Numbered from the stretch's first letter, positions 15,648-24,846 are shown. The stretch is DNA of 64,000 nt from DATAXP01 sp036272935 (GCA_036272935.1 DATAXP010000091.1:1-64000), one strand, 5' to 3'. Notes: a model not told the origin generated them from the letters alone. A program made the numbers and translations.

Positions 15648-16601
15648 ATGTCTGCCGCCGCACCGCCGAACCACTTGCGCATCGACGATTTGCAGCACGG
15701 CGCGGAGCTTCCCATCCCCACGCTGCCCGAGGCGCGTGAATATTGCCGTCGGCTCGCTCGCACGCACTACGAGAATTTCACCGTCGCTAGCTGGCTGCTG
15801 CCGCGGGGCATCAGGCCGCACTTCTACTCGATCTATGCCTACTGCCGCACCGCTGACGACCTGGCCGACGAAACCGGCGATGCAGCCCGCAGCCTCGTGC
15901 TGCTCGACCAGTGGGAAGCACAGTTGCGCGCCTGCTATGCCGGCAGTGCTCGCCATCCGGTCTTCGTCGCGCTAGCGGAAACGATCGCCGAGTTCGCGAT
16001 CCCCATCGAGCCGTTTGCGGACCTACTCTCCGCGTTCCGGCAGGACCAGTGCCGCACGCACTACGGCACGTTCGATGAACTGCTCGATTATTGTCGCCGC
16101 TCGGCCAATCCTGTTGGCCGGCTCGTGCTGCACCTCGGACGTTGCTGCGACGAGGCGAACGCCGAACTGGCCGATCACGTTTGCACCGGTTTGCAGTTGG
16201 CGAATTTCTGGCAGGACGTGGCGCGGGATTACGATCGCGGCCGCATGTATCTGCCGCGCGAGACATGCCGCGAATTCGGCTACGACGACGCCCAACTAGC
16301 AACTCGCAGTGCGACGGCTGCCTTCCGCCAAGCACTGGAGTTTGAGGTCAACCGAGCCGAGCGGTTCCTGCGTGCCGGCTTGCCGCTGGTCGAGCGCGTG
16401 CCGCGCTGGCTGGCCGGCGACGTGTGGCTGTTCGTGCACGGAGGATTGCGGATCCTCGATCACCTGCGCCGCTTGGACTACGATGTGTGGAACGCGCGCC
16501 CCGTCGTTTCTCGCCGCGAGCAATTCGCCTTGCTGCTCGGCTGGTTTTGGCAACGCTTGCGCTCTTCGCGGTCCCATTGCGATGCGGGGACCGTGCCTTG
16601 A
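15648..16601 (+). CDS. hpnC: Squalene synthase-like protein HpnC
   Basis: Member of the trans-isoprenyl diphosphate synthase fold that, with HpnD and HpnE, makes squalene from farnesyl diphosphate. HpnC converts presqualene diphosphate to hydroxysqualene. The protein is 317 residues from ATG 15648; an upstream TTG at 15612 adds an unlikely tail. Asp-rich motifs are YCRTADDLADE (about 64-74) and NFWQDVARDYDRGRMYLP (about 185-202). The PREYC-like start and Y-E-N-F-T-V-A-S-W-L-L-P-R-G pattern (about 38-51) are typical of HpnC. It is first of three overlapping or abutting plus-strand genes. Confidence 0.93.
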   Translation: MSAAAPPNHLRIDDLQHGAELPIPTLPEAREYCRRLARTHYENFTVASWLLPRGIRPHFYSIYAYCRTADDLADETGDAARSLVLLDQWEAQLRACYAGSARHPVFVALAETIAEFAIPIEPFADLLSAFRQDQCRTHYGTFDELLDYCRRSANPVGRLVLHLGRCCDEANAELADHVCTGLQLANFWQDVARDYDRGRMYLPRETCREFGYDDAQLATRSATAAFRQALEFEVNRAERFLRAGLPLVERVPRWLAGDVWLFVHGGLRILDHLRRLDYDVWNARPVVSRREQFALLLGWFWQRLRSSRSHCDAGTVP

Positions 16602-17488
16602 CTCTCGCGCTCGAGGCCAGCTACCAAGCCTGCCAACGGCTCACGCGCCGCACGGCGAGGAATTTCTATTACTCGTTCCTGGTGCTGCCGCGCGACAAGC
16701 GGCGCGCCATGAGCGCGCTCTACGCTTTCCTGCGACACACCGACGACCTGGGCGACGACCCCGCGCCCTTGGCCCAGCGGCGCGACGCGCTCGATCGCTG
16801 GAGAGCAAGCCTCGACGCGGCGCTGGCCGGGCAGTTCGATTCGCCCATCTTGCCCGCGCTGGTCGACACGGTCCGCCGCTACCGCATTCCACCGCAATAT
16901 CTGTACGACGTGATCGCCGGCGTACGCATGGACCTCGACGGCCGCGTGTACGAGACGTTCGACGAATTGCTCGATTACTGTCGCCACGTCGCGAGCGTCG
17001 TCGGCCTGGCTTGCATTCACATCTGGGGTTTTTCTGGCGGCGACGAGGCGACGAGCGCCGCCCAGCAGGCGGGCATCGCTTTTCAGCTCACCAACATCCT
17101 GCGCGATTTGAAAGAAGACGTGCAGAACGGCCGCGTGTACCTGCCGAACGAAGACCTGCGCCGGTTCGACTACTCGGTCGACGATCTGCGAGCCGGTCTG
17201 CGCGACGAGCGCTTCGCCCGACTGATGCAATTCGAGATCGACCGGGCCGAACAGTGCTACCACAATGCCGCGCACCTGGCCGGCTACCTCGATCGGGATG
17301 GCCGCGCGGCGTTGGGTGCCATGACGGCGATCTACCATGGCCTGCTGAACGAAATCCGCCGCCGCGATGGCGACGTGTTTACGCGGCGCGTGGCGCTTAG
17401 CCCGTGGCGAAAGCTTACGATTGCCGCGAGGTGGTTCGTGCTTGGGCGCATGTCGTCTCCGCGGCGACAATCTTCGGAGGCTCACTGA
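16598..17488 (+). CDS. hpnD: Presqualene diphosphate synthase HpnD
   Basis: Condenses two farnesyl diphosphates to presqualene diphosphate. The protein has 296 residues with the paired Asp motifs RHTDDLGDD (about 46-54) and NILRDLKEDVQNGRVYLP (about 166-183). NFYYSFLVLPRDKRRA near the N-terminus is characteristic. The start is taken as TTG 16598, whose TTGA overlaps the hpnC stop; GGGGA lies 8 nt upstream, so translation is probably coupled. An in-frame ATG at 16424 would overlap hpnC by 178 bp and is rejected. Confidence 0.92.
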   Translation: MTLALEASYQACQRLTRRTARNFYYSFLVLPRDKRRAMSALYAFLRHTDDLGDDPAPLAQRRDALDRWRASLDAALAGQFDSPILPALVDTVRRYRIPPQYLYDVIAGVRMDLDGRVYETFDELLDYCRHVASVVGLACIHIWGFSGGDEATSAAQQAGIAFQLTNILRDLKEDVQNGRVYLPNEDLRRFDYSVDDLRAGLRDERFARLMQFEIDRAEQCYHNAAHLAGYLDRDGRAALGAMTAIYHGLLNEIRRRDGDVFTRRVALSPWRKLTIAARWFVLGRMSSPRRQSSEAH

Positions 17489-17490
17489 AC

Positions 17491-18900
17491 ATGTCGGAGG
17501 TTCCGGAGGCGGAACTCGAGCAGCCCGTGGCGATCATCGGCGGCGGGCTGGCGGGATTGGCCGCAGCCGTCGGCCTCGCGTCGCAAGGCATCCGCGCCGA
17601 GTTGTTCGAAGCGCGGCGGCAGCTCGGCGGCCGAGCAGCGAGCTTCCGCGATCCGGTGACCGACGAGCTGATCGATTACTGCCAGCACGTGAGCATGGGT
17701 TGTTGCACGAATTTGGCGGATTTCTGCCAGAGAACGGGAATCGCTGACGAGTTCGACCGTCACCGTGTGCTCCATTTCTTCACTGCCGACGGTCGGCGCT
17801 ACGATCTCGCCGCCAGCCGATGGCTTCCCGCGCCGCTGCACATGATGCGGGCCTTGCTTCGCTTGAATTATCTGAGCATCGCCGAACGCATGTCGATCGC
17901 CGGCACCATGTGGCGCTTGGCACGTCTTCCTGCCGACATCGACGAGCCGGCCGGCGATTGGTTCCGCGTTCATGGACAATCCGACCGGGCGATCGAGCAA
18001 TTCTGGTCGGTTGTGCTGACAAGCGCATTGGGGGAATCGCTCGATCGGGCTAGCATCCGTTCGGCACGCCACGTGTTCGCCGATGCGTTCCTGGCTGATC
18101 GAACTGCATGCGACGTGCTCATTCCTCGCCGGCCGCTCAGCGAGTTGTTCGACCAGCGCGTCGCCGATTGGCTCGGCAACCGCGGCGCCGCCATTCACCG
18201 AGCGCGGACTGTCGAGCAGGTACATGTCGCCAATGGCCGTGTGCAGCATATCTTGCTCGACGATGGTGCACGGGTCGACGTGTCGGGCGCGGTTATTGCC
18301 GTGCCGTGGCGACGGGCAAGCCAGCTTTTCGATTCCACGCTGCTTGACGGCCCGCTCGGCGCGCTGCGTGCCGCAGAGACAATCGAAGGCTCGCCGATCA
18401 CTGGCGTCCACCTCTGGTTTGATCGGCCGATCACGTCGCTTGAGCACGCGGTGCTCGTCGGCATGCTCAGCCAATGGATGTTCAACCGCGGGGCCCAGCA
18501 CGCCACCGAGCACTATTACCAAGTGGTGATCAGTGCCTCGCGTGCGCTGCAAACGATGGCCCGAACGGAAATCGTTGCCAAGGTGGTTGACGAGCTGAAA
18601 CGCATCTGGCCTGAGGCGGCCGAGGCGCGGATCGTGCAAGCCCGCGTGGTCACCGATCCAGCGGCGGTCTTTTCGCCGGCGCCGGGCGTCGATCGGCTTC
18701 GTCCCAGGCAGGCCACGCCGATCGCCAACCTAGCCGTGGCCGGCGATTGGACCGACACCGCCTGGCCCGCCACGATGGAAGGGGCGGTGCGCAGTGGTTA
18801 CGCAGCGGCCGAGGCGATTCTCGCGGACAAGGGTTTTAAGGCGCGGTTGTTGGTGCCCGATTTGCCGCGGCCGGCGTTGGCGCGCTGGTTGGGACTGTGA
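17491..18900 (+). CDS. hpnE: Hydroxysqualene dehydroxylase HpnE
   Basis: FAD-dependent amine-oxidase-fold protein of the squalene-associated desaturase type. It converts hydroxysqualene to squalene, completing the HpnCDE route. The 469 residues include the dinucleotide-binding motif IIGGGLAGLAAAVGLASQG (about 11-29), then LFEARRQLGGRAASF and YCQHVSMGCCTNL. The C-terminal FAD contact region is VAGDWTDTAWPATMEGAVRS (about 413-432). ATG 17491 is 2 nt after the hpnD stop, with GGAGG about 11 nt upstream inside hpnD. It is convergent, with a 9-bp gap, to a lipoprotein gene. Confidence 0.93.
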   Translation: MSEVPEAELEQPVAIIGGGLAGLAAAVGLASQGIRAELFEARRQLGGRAASFRDPVTDELIDYCQHVSMGCCTNLADFCQRTGIADEFDRHRVLHFFTADGRRYDLAASRWLPAPLHMMRALLRLNYLSIAERMSIAGTMWRLARLPADIDEPAGDWFRVHGQSDRAIEQFWSVVLTSALGESLDRASIRSARHVFADAFLADRTACDVLIPRRPLSELFDQRVADWLGNRGAAIHRARTVEQVHVANGRVQHILLDDGARVDVSGAVIAVPWRRASQLFDSTLLDGPLGALRAAETIEGSPITGVHLWFDRPITSLEHAVLVGMLSQWMFNRGAQHATEHYYQVVISASRALQTMARTEIVAKVVDELKRIWPEAAEARIVQARVVTDPAAVFSPAPGVDRLRPRQATPIANLAVAGDWTDTAWPATMEGAVRSGYAAAEAILADKGFKARLLVPDLPRPALARWLGL

Positions 18901-18909
18901 CTCACTCGC

Positions 18910-19407
18910 CTACCGGCAGCACGCCGTGCAGCTCTTGCGGCGCATCTTGAACACGCCGTGGTCCTTCGAGCTGCAATAGGTGGCGTAAAAGTCGCAGGCG
19001 GTCGTGGTGCCGTTGTAGTAGTACATGCCGCCGGCAATGCGACCGAGATCTTTCTGGCCGCTGAAATGGTACACGCCGTCCTGCGCGTACGCCGTCAGCG
19101 TCGTCTCGTACTCGTACGAGAAGAACTTGAAGAACGTGGCGTGAAACCGCGCGTGGTACTTGCCACCGCCGCAGGGAGTGATCACCGCGTCAAGGTATCC
19201 GTTGTGGCCAGAATGCTGGCTGCACCATGTGCCTTCCCAGCAGCCGCTGAGATCAGCCGCGCCGGAGTACTTGCAGCTGGCGCATTCGCACTGCGAGCGA
19301 AAGTTCGAGAACGGCGTGCAACCGACAATCGCGCTGACTGCGCCTAAGAGCAACAGCACCGAGACGACGCGCGCGTAACGACTGCGGAAAGTTTGACGGC
19401 TAAGCAT
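18910..19407 (-). CDS. Cys-rich predicted lipoprotein, unknown function
   Basis: A 165-residue protein with a lipoprotein-like signal: a basic N-terminus, hydrophobic VVSVLLLLGAVSAIVGC, and Cys at about residue 30 as the lipidation site. The mature part is rich in Cys (CECASC, CWEGTWC, CTACC) and aromatic residues. The repeated pattern WEGTW and YHARFHATFFKFF suggests a beta-rich domain similar in layout to small planctomycete 'GxWxG' proteins. I do not recognise a family. It lies between hpnE and hpnG but has its own signal and may be unrelated to hopanoids. Confidence 0.7.
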   Translation of the reverse strand: MLSRQTFRSRYARVVSVLLLLGAVSAIVGCTPFSNFRSQCECASCKYSGAADLSGCWEGTWCSQHSGHNGYLDAVITPCGGGKYHARFHATFFKFFSYEYETTLTAYAQDGVYHFSGQKDLGRIAGGMYYYNGTTTACDFYATYCSSKDHGVFKMRRKSCTACCR

Positions 19408-19479
19408 GTCCGTGCGGCCCTGAAAATGAGGTCCATCTCATCTGCTATCAGAGAGATCGACCCGCGGACCGCGACTTGT

Positions 19480-20373
19480 TTAGCCGGGATCGCCCGACTC
19501 AATCGCCCCGCGCTCCGGCGGCAGTTGGGCGACCATTTCGGCTAAGAACTTTGCCAGCCGGTCGCTGCAGACCAGGGCGTTCTCCTTGAGCCGCCACATG
19601 TCCTTGATGCTCCCCGGCCGCCGCCACAGGGCGCCGGTTGCGGCACCGAGGCGCGATGCCACGTTCGTCTGGTTCGCCAATCGCAACACGTCGGCCGGAA
19701 GCGCCTCGTCGACCGGATCGCTGATCACGCGCACGCACAGGAACCGCGTCCGCGCCTGCCGGCACGCCTCGGCAACGTGCCACGATTCCATATCGACGGC
19801 GATCGCTTCGTGCTGCCGAGCTAGCGCCCGCTTCGCCTCGGGCTCGGCGACGATCGAATCGACCGTCAACAGCCGACCGACGTGGACGCCGGGCGTCGTC
19901 GCCAATGACGCTGGATCGACGCGCAGATCGACCGCCAAGCGCGGACCTGCCGGGCTTGCGATCTCATTGGCCATCACCACGTCGCCGCGCGATAGCTTCT
20001 CGACTAGGCCGCCGGCGAAACCGGCTGAGACAATCCACCGCGGGCGATGACCGGCGATGAGCACCTCGGTGCCACGGGCGGCATGCTCGCGGCCGATGCC
20101 GGTCTCGACCACCGCGACACCCCGGCCGGCAAGCGTGCCCCGCCGCACGATGCATCCGCGGGTGCGTGTCACCCGCACGCCGGAGAGCAGGTCCTCGAAA
20201 CCTCCCAGTTCGATGCCGAGCGCGAACACTACGCCGACGTCGCAGGCAATCGTCTCGGCGGGATCATCGGCCGCTTGCGCTGCGCCGCCGGCGGCCTGCT
20301 CGCGCAGTTGCTCGGCCAGCTTCGAACGCACCTGCTGCTGAAGCCAACTGCGAACGAATGCTTGCCAGACCAT
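19480..20373 (-). CDS. hpnG: Hopanoid nucleosidase HpnG (phosphorylase fold)
   Basis: Member of the purine nucleoside phosphorylase/MTA-SAH nucleosidase fold. In hopanoid clusters HpnG removes adenine from adenosylhopane to give (phospho)ribosylhopane. The protein is 297 residues from ATG 20373. Motifs are FALGIELGGFEDLL (near 50), VETGIGREHA, SAGFAGGL (about 119-126), AVDMESWHVAEACR (about 211-224, with the DMES pair that contacts ribose), and ISDPVDEALP. An N-terminal stretch of about 40 Gln/Ala-rich residues is unusual. It is 47 nt downstream of hpnH, with a hairpin in the gap. The stop TAA lies in a GGCTAA border. Confidence 0.85.
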   Translation of the reverse strand: MVWQAFVRSWLQQQVRSKLAEQLREQAAGGAAQAADDPAETIACDVGVVFALGIELGGFEDLLSGVRVTRTRGCIVRRGTLAGRGVAVVETGIGREHAARGTEVLIAGHRPRWIVSAGFAGGLVEKLSRGDVVMANEIASPAGPRLAVDLRVDPASLATTPGVHVGRLLTVDSIVAEPEAKRALARQHEAIAVDMESWHVAEACRQARTRFLCVRVISDPVDEALPADVLRLANQTNVASRLGAATGALWRRPGSIKDMWRLKENALVCSDRLAKFLAEMVAQLPPERGAIESGDPG

Positions 20374-20381
20374 AAAACGCC

Positions 20382-20403
20382 GCTCGCAAGCGAGCCGGCT
20401 AAA
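20382..20403 (-). repeat. TTAGCC-type hairpin between hpnH and hpnG
   Basis: GCTCGC and GCGAGC (20382-20395) form a perfect stem with an AA loop, bordered by GGCTAAA (TTTAGCC on the coding strand). It sits about 9 nt upstream of the hpnG ATG, in place of a normal Shine-Dalgarno region, so it could affect hpnG translation or attenuate readthrough. Confidence 0.5.
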
Positions 20404-20420
20404 CCGGGAGATGTCGCACC

Positions 20421-21521
20421 CTAGTTTAGCACCGGCAACTCGATGCGGCGGGGCGGTTCTTCCAGCTCGAGCTCTTCGGCGGCACGCAGCGCCTCGTCCG
20501 GCTCGCGTGGCGGGCCGAACAGCGTGAGCCGGGCCGTGAGCAGGAAGCCCCGCAGCGAACCGAACGTCTCGGCAACCGCCGTCGGCTCGTAACCGCAGTG
20601 GACCATGCAATCACGGCACTTCGGATTGCCGCTGCGCCGACCGTAGGCGCTCCAGTCGGTCGTGTCGAGCAGTTCTTGAAACGTGGCCGTGTAACCTTCG
20701 CCAAGCAGGTAGCACGGCCTCTGCCAGCCGAAAAGGTTGTAGGTCGGCGTACCCCAGGGCGTGCATTCCAGATCGAGCTTCCCGCGCAGGAACTCGAGGA
20801 ACAACGGCGACAGGTTGAACCGCCATTGTCGCTTGGGGTTCGACAGCAGGCGATAGAACAGCCGCGCCGTCTTTTCACGCTTCAAGAAATGGTCCTGGTC
20901 TGGCGCTTTTTCGTAGCTGTAGCCCGGCGAGATCATCATCCCTTCGACCCCCAGGTCCATCATCGCGTCGAAGAACTCGCGGAAGCGATGCGGATCGGCA
21001 TGGTCGAACAGCGTGGTGTTCGTGGTCACGCGGAAGCCGGCGGCCAGCGCGGCACGGATGGCGCGCTCGGCAATGTCGTAGACGCCTTCGCGGCACACCG
21101 CGGCGTCGTGCTCTTCGCGCGGGCCGTCCATGTGAATCGAGAAGGTCAGGTACTTCGACGGCTTGAATCGCGGCAGGAAGGCTTCGAGCTTCAGCGCATT
21201 GGTACACAGGTAGATATACTTCTTGCGCGCGACCAGCCCTTCCACGATCTCGACGATCTCGGGGTGCATCAGCGGCTCGCCGCCGGGAATCGAAACCATC
21301 GGCGCACCGCACTCGTCGACCGCGCGGAAGCATTGCTCGGGAGTGAGATGCCGGCGAAGCACCTCGGCCGGGAACTGGATCTTGCCACAGCCGGCGCACG
21401 CCAGGTTACAGCGGAACAACGGCTCGAGCATCATCACCAACGGGTAGCGCGTCTGGCCGCGCAGCCGATTGGCGACGACGTAGCGAGCGACGGTCCACAT
21501 TTGCGACAGCGGGACAGGCAT
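20421..21521 (-). CDS. hpnH: Hopanoid radical SAM protein HpnH
   Basis: Radical S-adenosylmethionine enzyme that joins the 5'-deoxyadenosyl radical to diploptene, forming adenosylhopane. It is 366 residues from ATG 21521; a TTG at 21551 in the same frame is less likely. The 4Fe-4S motif is CNLACAGC (C38, C42, C45). SIPGGEPLMHPEI follows at about 87-99. A C-terminal Cys cluster (CRDCMVHCGY, about 314-323) may contribute to the SPASM-like part of the fold. Neighbouring shc and hpnG fit the pathway order shc, hpnH, hpnG in a single minus-strand unit. Confidence 0.94.
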   Translation of the reverse strand: MPVPLSQMWTVARYVVANRLRGQTRYPLVMMLEPLFRCNLACAGCGKIQFPAEVLRRHLTPEQCFRAVDECGAPMVSIPGGEPLMHPEIVEIVEGLVARKKYIYLCTNALKLEAFLPRFKPSKYLTFSIHMDGPREEHDAAVCREGVYDIAERAIRAALAAGFRVTTNTTLFDHADPHRFREFFDAMMDLGVEGMMISPGYSYEKAPDQDHFLKREKTARLFYRLLSNPKRQWRFNLSPLFLEFLRGKLDLECTPWGTPTYNLFGWQRPCYLLGEGYTATFQELLDTTDWSAYGRRSGNPKCRDCMVHCGYEPTAVAETFGSLRGFLLTARLTLFGPPREPDEALRAAEELELEEPPRRIELPVLN

Positions 21522-21551
21522 GGCAGGCGAAAAGCAGTTAGCGGTTGGCAA

Positions 21552-23669
21552 CTAGCTACCGGCGACTTTTCTCGTTTTTCCCCAGCGCGCCAGGGCCATC
21601 AACGGGAAGTAAACCGGATACAGGTGGTAGCGCAGGTAGAAGACGCGCGGGAAGCCGGTGCCGGTGAACTCGGGTTCGTCCCACGTGCCATCGTCGCGCT
21701 GATGGTTCAACAACCAGCGGATGCCGCGCGCGGTGGCCGGATGATCTTCACGACCGGCGGCGAGCAGCCCCAGCACCGCCCAGGCAGTTTGCGAGGCAGT
21801 GGCCGGGCCTTGACCTTTCAAGCGCGGATCGTCGTAGCTGTCGGCAGTTTCGCCCCAGCCGCCTGAGGGTTGCTGGTACGCCACCAACCAGTTCGCGCCC
21901 GCAACCATGCAGCGATCGTCGGCCGCGACGCCCACTTCGGCCAGGCCAAGCAGCACCTGCCAGGTGCCATAGATATAGTTCACGCCCCAGCGGCCAAACC
22001 AACTGCCGTCGGCCTCCTGGGTGCGGCGAAGATACGCGATCGCCCGGTCGACGGCCGGCGAGCCGACACGGTGTCCAAGCTTGCCCAGCGCCTCGAGCAC
22101 GCGTGCCGTGAGGTCGGGCGTGCTGGGATCGGTCATGGCATTGTGATCGGCGAACGGCACGTAGCACAGGAACTCGCTGTCGTTGTCGCGATCGAACGCT
22201 CCCCAGCCGCCGTCGCGATTCTGCATCGCCAGCATCCAGCGCTCGGCACGCACGATGGCCTGCGGCAGGCGCTGCAACATGGTGGCATGGTTGCGACGTT
22301 TGCCTGCTAACTCCCCGGCCGACGGCTCGCCGACTGGGTGGTCGACGGTGATCGATTCGTCGAGCAGCCGCACGGCGCGCTTGCAGTCGGGCTTGCCGAG
22401 CGTGTACTGGCTGACGAGCGACATGACGACCATCGCCGTGTCGTCCAGGTCGGGATAGAAGTCGTTGGCGTATTCGAAGCACCAGCCGCCGGGCTCGGAC
22501 GCGACTGTCTCGGACCAGTCGCCGGGACGCAGCACCTGCATTTGCAGCAACCACTCGGCCGCCCGTGAGATGGCAGGATGATCGGGGTCGATGCCCGCAT
22601 CGTCGAGCGCCCGCAGCGCGATCGCCGTGTCCCACACCGGCGACTTGCACGGCTGCAACCGCAGCCTGGTTTCGTCTTCGAGGAACAGCCCTTCCAGCCG
22701 CTCGTGGCAATAGCGCATCTCGGGCGAGTCGTCGGTGTAACCGAGGCAGCGCAGCGCGATCACGCTGAAGATCATCGGTGGAAAGATCGCGCCCAGACCA
22801 TCGCTGCGTTGGAAACGTTCGAGCATCCAGCGCTCGGCAGCGCGCAGGCCACGCTTGCGCAGCGGCAACCAACTGCGGCGCTCGCAGAACTTCAGCGCGG
22901 CATTGACCGTGCGGAAAAACCGATCCCAGCTCAGCAGGCCAGTGCCTGCCTTGAGCCCCGGGCAGCGCAGCGGCGGCCACTGGTCGGGAGTTTTCAGGAA
23001 CAGCTCGCGGATGCCGAGCGCCGGGTCGATCGCGGTCACTGGCTGGAATGCCGCCATGATCGCCAGCGGCACGACGATCGTGCGGCTCCACGAGCTCATG
23101 GCGTACAAGTTCACCGGGCACCACTTCGGCAGTAGTACCAGCTCGGGCGGCACCGAAGGACAGTAGTCGTACGACAACTGTCCCAGCAGGGCGAGATAAA
23201 ACCGCGTGAAGCTGTTCACGGCGTCGGCGCCGCCGTGAGCGAGGATCGCATGGCGGGCGCGTTGCATCGGCTCGCTGGCCGGATCGTGGCCCGTAACCTT
23301 CAGCGCGAAGTACGCTTTGACGCTTCCGCTGATTTCGGTCTTGCCGCCGGGATACATGGCCCAGCCGCCGGTCGTGAGCTGCTGCGAGAGTATCTGGGCC
23401 GCCGCCTTGCGAGCCGTTTCGCTGTGGTGCCGCCCCAGGAACGCCAGCAGCAGGATGTATTCGCTTTCGAGGATCGTGTCCCCTTCGAGCTCGCCGACCC
23501 AGTAACCGTCGGCATGTTGCTCGTCGAGCAACCACTGGCGCGTCCGCGCGACGGCGCTGGTGAGCGAGCCGGTCGTGCGCACCGGCGAGTTCAATCGGGT
23601 TGCCGCGGCAGCCGTCGGAGACGAGGCATGCGATCGAGTGAGCATGCGAGCGGGCTGGCGACCATCCAT
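21552..23669 (-). CDS. shc: Squalene-hopene cyclase
   Basis: Membrane-associated class II triterpene cyclase that folds squalene into hopene/hopanol. It is 705 residues from ATG 23669, chosen because GAGGA lies 6 nt upstream; earlier in-frame starts lack this. The catalytic acid motif reads DLDDTA (about 405-410) where most enzymes have DVDDTA. QW repeats are seen at MQNRDGGWGAFD, EADGSWFGRWGVNYIYGTW, QQPSGGWGETADSYDD, and HQRDDGTWDEPEFTG near the C-terminus. The first about 40 residues are low-complexity. It is first in the minus-strand hopanoid unit and divergent from the DapA-family gene. Confidence 0.95.
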   Translation of the reverse strand: MDGRQPARMLTRSHASSPTAAAATRLNSPVRTTGSLTSAVARTRQWLLDEQHADGYWVGELEGDTILESEYILLLAFLGRHHSETARKAAAQILSQQLTTGGWAMYPGGKTEISGSVKAYFALKVTGHDPASEPMQRARHAILAHGGADAVNSFTRFYLALLGQLSYDYCPSVPPELVLLPKWCPVNLYAMSSWSRTIVVPLAIMAAFQPVTAIDPALGIRELFLKTPDQWPPLRCPGLKAGTGLLSWDRFFRTVNAALKFCERRSWLPLRKRGLRAAERWMLERFQRSDGLGAIFPPMIFSVIALRCLGYTDDSPEMRYCHERLEGLFLEDETRLRLQPCKSPVWDTAIALRALDDAGIDPDHPAISRAAEWLLQMQVLRPGDWSETVASEPGGWCFEYANDFYPDLDDTAMVVMSLVSQYTLGKPDCKRAVRLLDESITVDHPVGEPSAGELAGKRRNHATMLQRLPQAIVRAERWMLAMQNRDGGWGAFDRDNDSEFLCYVPFADHNAMTDPSTPDLTARVLEALGKLGHRVGSPAVDRAIAYLRRTQEADGSWFGRWGVNYIYGTWQVLLGLAEVGVAADDRCMVAGANWLVAYQQPSGGWGETADSYDDPRLKGQGPATASQTAWAVLGLLAAGREDHPATARGIRWLLNHQRDDGTWDEPEFTGTGFPRVFYLRYHLYPVYFPLMALARWGKTRKVAGS

Positions 23670-23756
23670 GCAGATCCTCGCGGTCGATCGGTGTAGGGCG
23701 CGACGGTCCCTGCCGCGCATCAAACCACCTGCCACGACAGGTGTTTCGGTGCCGCA

Positions 23757-23785
23757 AGCTTAGGGCGCCGGCATGAAATCCACAA
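23757..23785 (-). promoter_or_regulatory. Weak candidate promoter for shc-hpnH-hpnG
   Basis: On the minus strand TTGTGG (complement at 23780-23785), 17-bp spacer, TAAGCT (complement at 23757-23762), about 80 bp before the chosen shc start. The same -10-like hexamer occurs in two other candidate promoters here. Confidence 0.25.
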
Positions 23786-23931
23786 GGTCACTGCCGGTTC
23801 GAGGCGGCAAAATGACCGCACGCCCTTCCAAGCAATAACCGGCTACACTACGGTAGCAGCGGAAAGGTCTACGCAGACCACGCACTTTGCTGCCTGTCCG
23901 CTCATCGCAGACTTTGGAGTTCGCATCCGGC

Positions 23932-24846
23932 ATGTCGCAACTGCGCGGGATTTTTACGCCCAACCTGGTTCCGCTGGACGAGAACGGCCAGATCAACGAA
24001 CCGGAATTGCGACGGTACATCGATTGGCTGATCGATCGCGGCGTGCATGGCTTGTACCCGAATGGCTCGACCGGCGAGTTCTTGCGATTCACGCCCGAAG
24101 AACGCCAGCGGATCATCGCAATCGTCGCCGACCAGGTGGCGGGCCGAGTGCCGATCCTTGCCGGGGCTGCCGAGGCGAACATTCGTGAAACCCTGCGCGC
24201 TTGCGAACACTACCACTCGCTGGGCGTGCGCGCGGTGGCGATCGTCGCTCCGTACTATTACCAACTCTCGCCTGAGTCGGTGTACGCCTACTTCCGCGAG
24301 ATCGGCCGCAACACGCCGATCGACGTCACGCTGTACAACATCCCCAAGTTCGCATCGCCGATCGACGTGCCGATCGTGGCTCGCTTGGCCGACGAATGCC
24401 CGAAGATCGTGGCGATCAAGGATTCTTCGGGCGATCTGCCGCAAATGATGCGCATGATCGCCGCCGTAAGGCCGAAGCGACCCGACTTCAGCTTTCTTAC
24501 CGGCTGGGAGGCGACGCTGGTGCCGATGCTCGTGATCGGCTGCAACGGCGGCACGAACGCCATCAGCGGCATCGTTCCCGAGCTGACTCGCAACATATAT
24601 GACATGGTCATGGCCGGCCACATTCCCGAAGCGACGGCTCTGCAATACAAGCTGCTCAAGCTGTTCGACCGGATGATCGAATCGGTCGATTTCCCCGAGG
24701 GATTTCGCGCGGCATTGGCGGCGAGAGGATTCCGTCCAGGCCGAGGACGCCAACCGCTCGGCCCGCGCCAACAGCAATATCTGGCAACGCTCGAAGCGGA
24801 ACTGCGCGAGGCGCTGGTCGGGGAAGGTTACGACATCACCGCTTGA
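23932..24846 (+). CDS. DapA/NanA-family aldolase-lyase
   Basis: A 304-residue TIM-barrel protein of the dihydrodipicolinate synthase/N-acetylneuraminate lyase superfamily. Class I aldolases of this family form a Schiff base on Lys; here it is in IVAIKDSSGD (about K163). The Tyr of YNIPKF (about 136) and the GSTGEF pattern (about 46-51), which binds the keto-acid carboxylate, are present. True DapA of lysine synthesis has an Arg in a late motif that I cannot confirm, and no lysine genes are near. The substrate is therefore open: another keto-acid aldol or dehydratase reaction is equally possible. Start ATG 23932 precedes the barrel. Confidence 0.85.
   Translation: MSQLRGIFTPNLVPLDENGQINEPELRRYIDWLIDRGVHGLYPNGSTGEFLRFTPEERQRIIAIVADQVAGRVPILAGAAEANIRETLRACEHYHSLGVRAVAIVAPYYYQLSPESVYAYFREIGRNTPIDVTLYNIPKFASPIDVPIVARLADECPKIVAIKDSSGDLPQMMRMIAAVRPKRPDFSFLTGWEATLVPMLVIGCNGGTNAISGIVPELTRNIYDMVMAGHIPEATALQYKLLKLFDRMIESVDFPEGFRAALAARGFRPGRGRQPLGPRQQQYLATLEAELREALVGEGYDITA

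Noticed and set aside
16424..16597. An ATG start for hpnD 58 codons upstream
   Set aside because: It would overlap hpnC by 178 bp, and the added residues do not fit the HpnD N-terminus; TTG 16598 has GGGGA and a TTGA overlap.
21748..23757. A 669-codon open frame in another minus-strand phase over the squalene-hopene cyclase
   Set aside because: Arg-rich shadow without recognisable motifs; the true frame carries DLDDTA and QW motifs.
23932..24846. Naming the DapA-family gene dapA
   Set aside because: The Schiff-base Lys and Tyr are general to the superfamily, and no lysine-pathway context is present.
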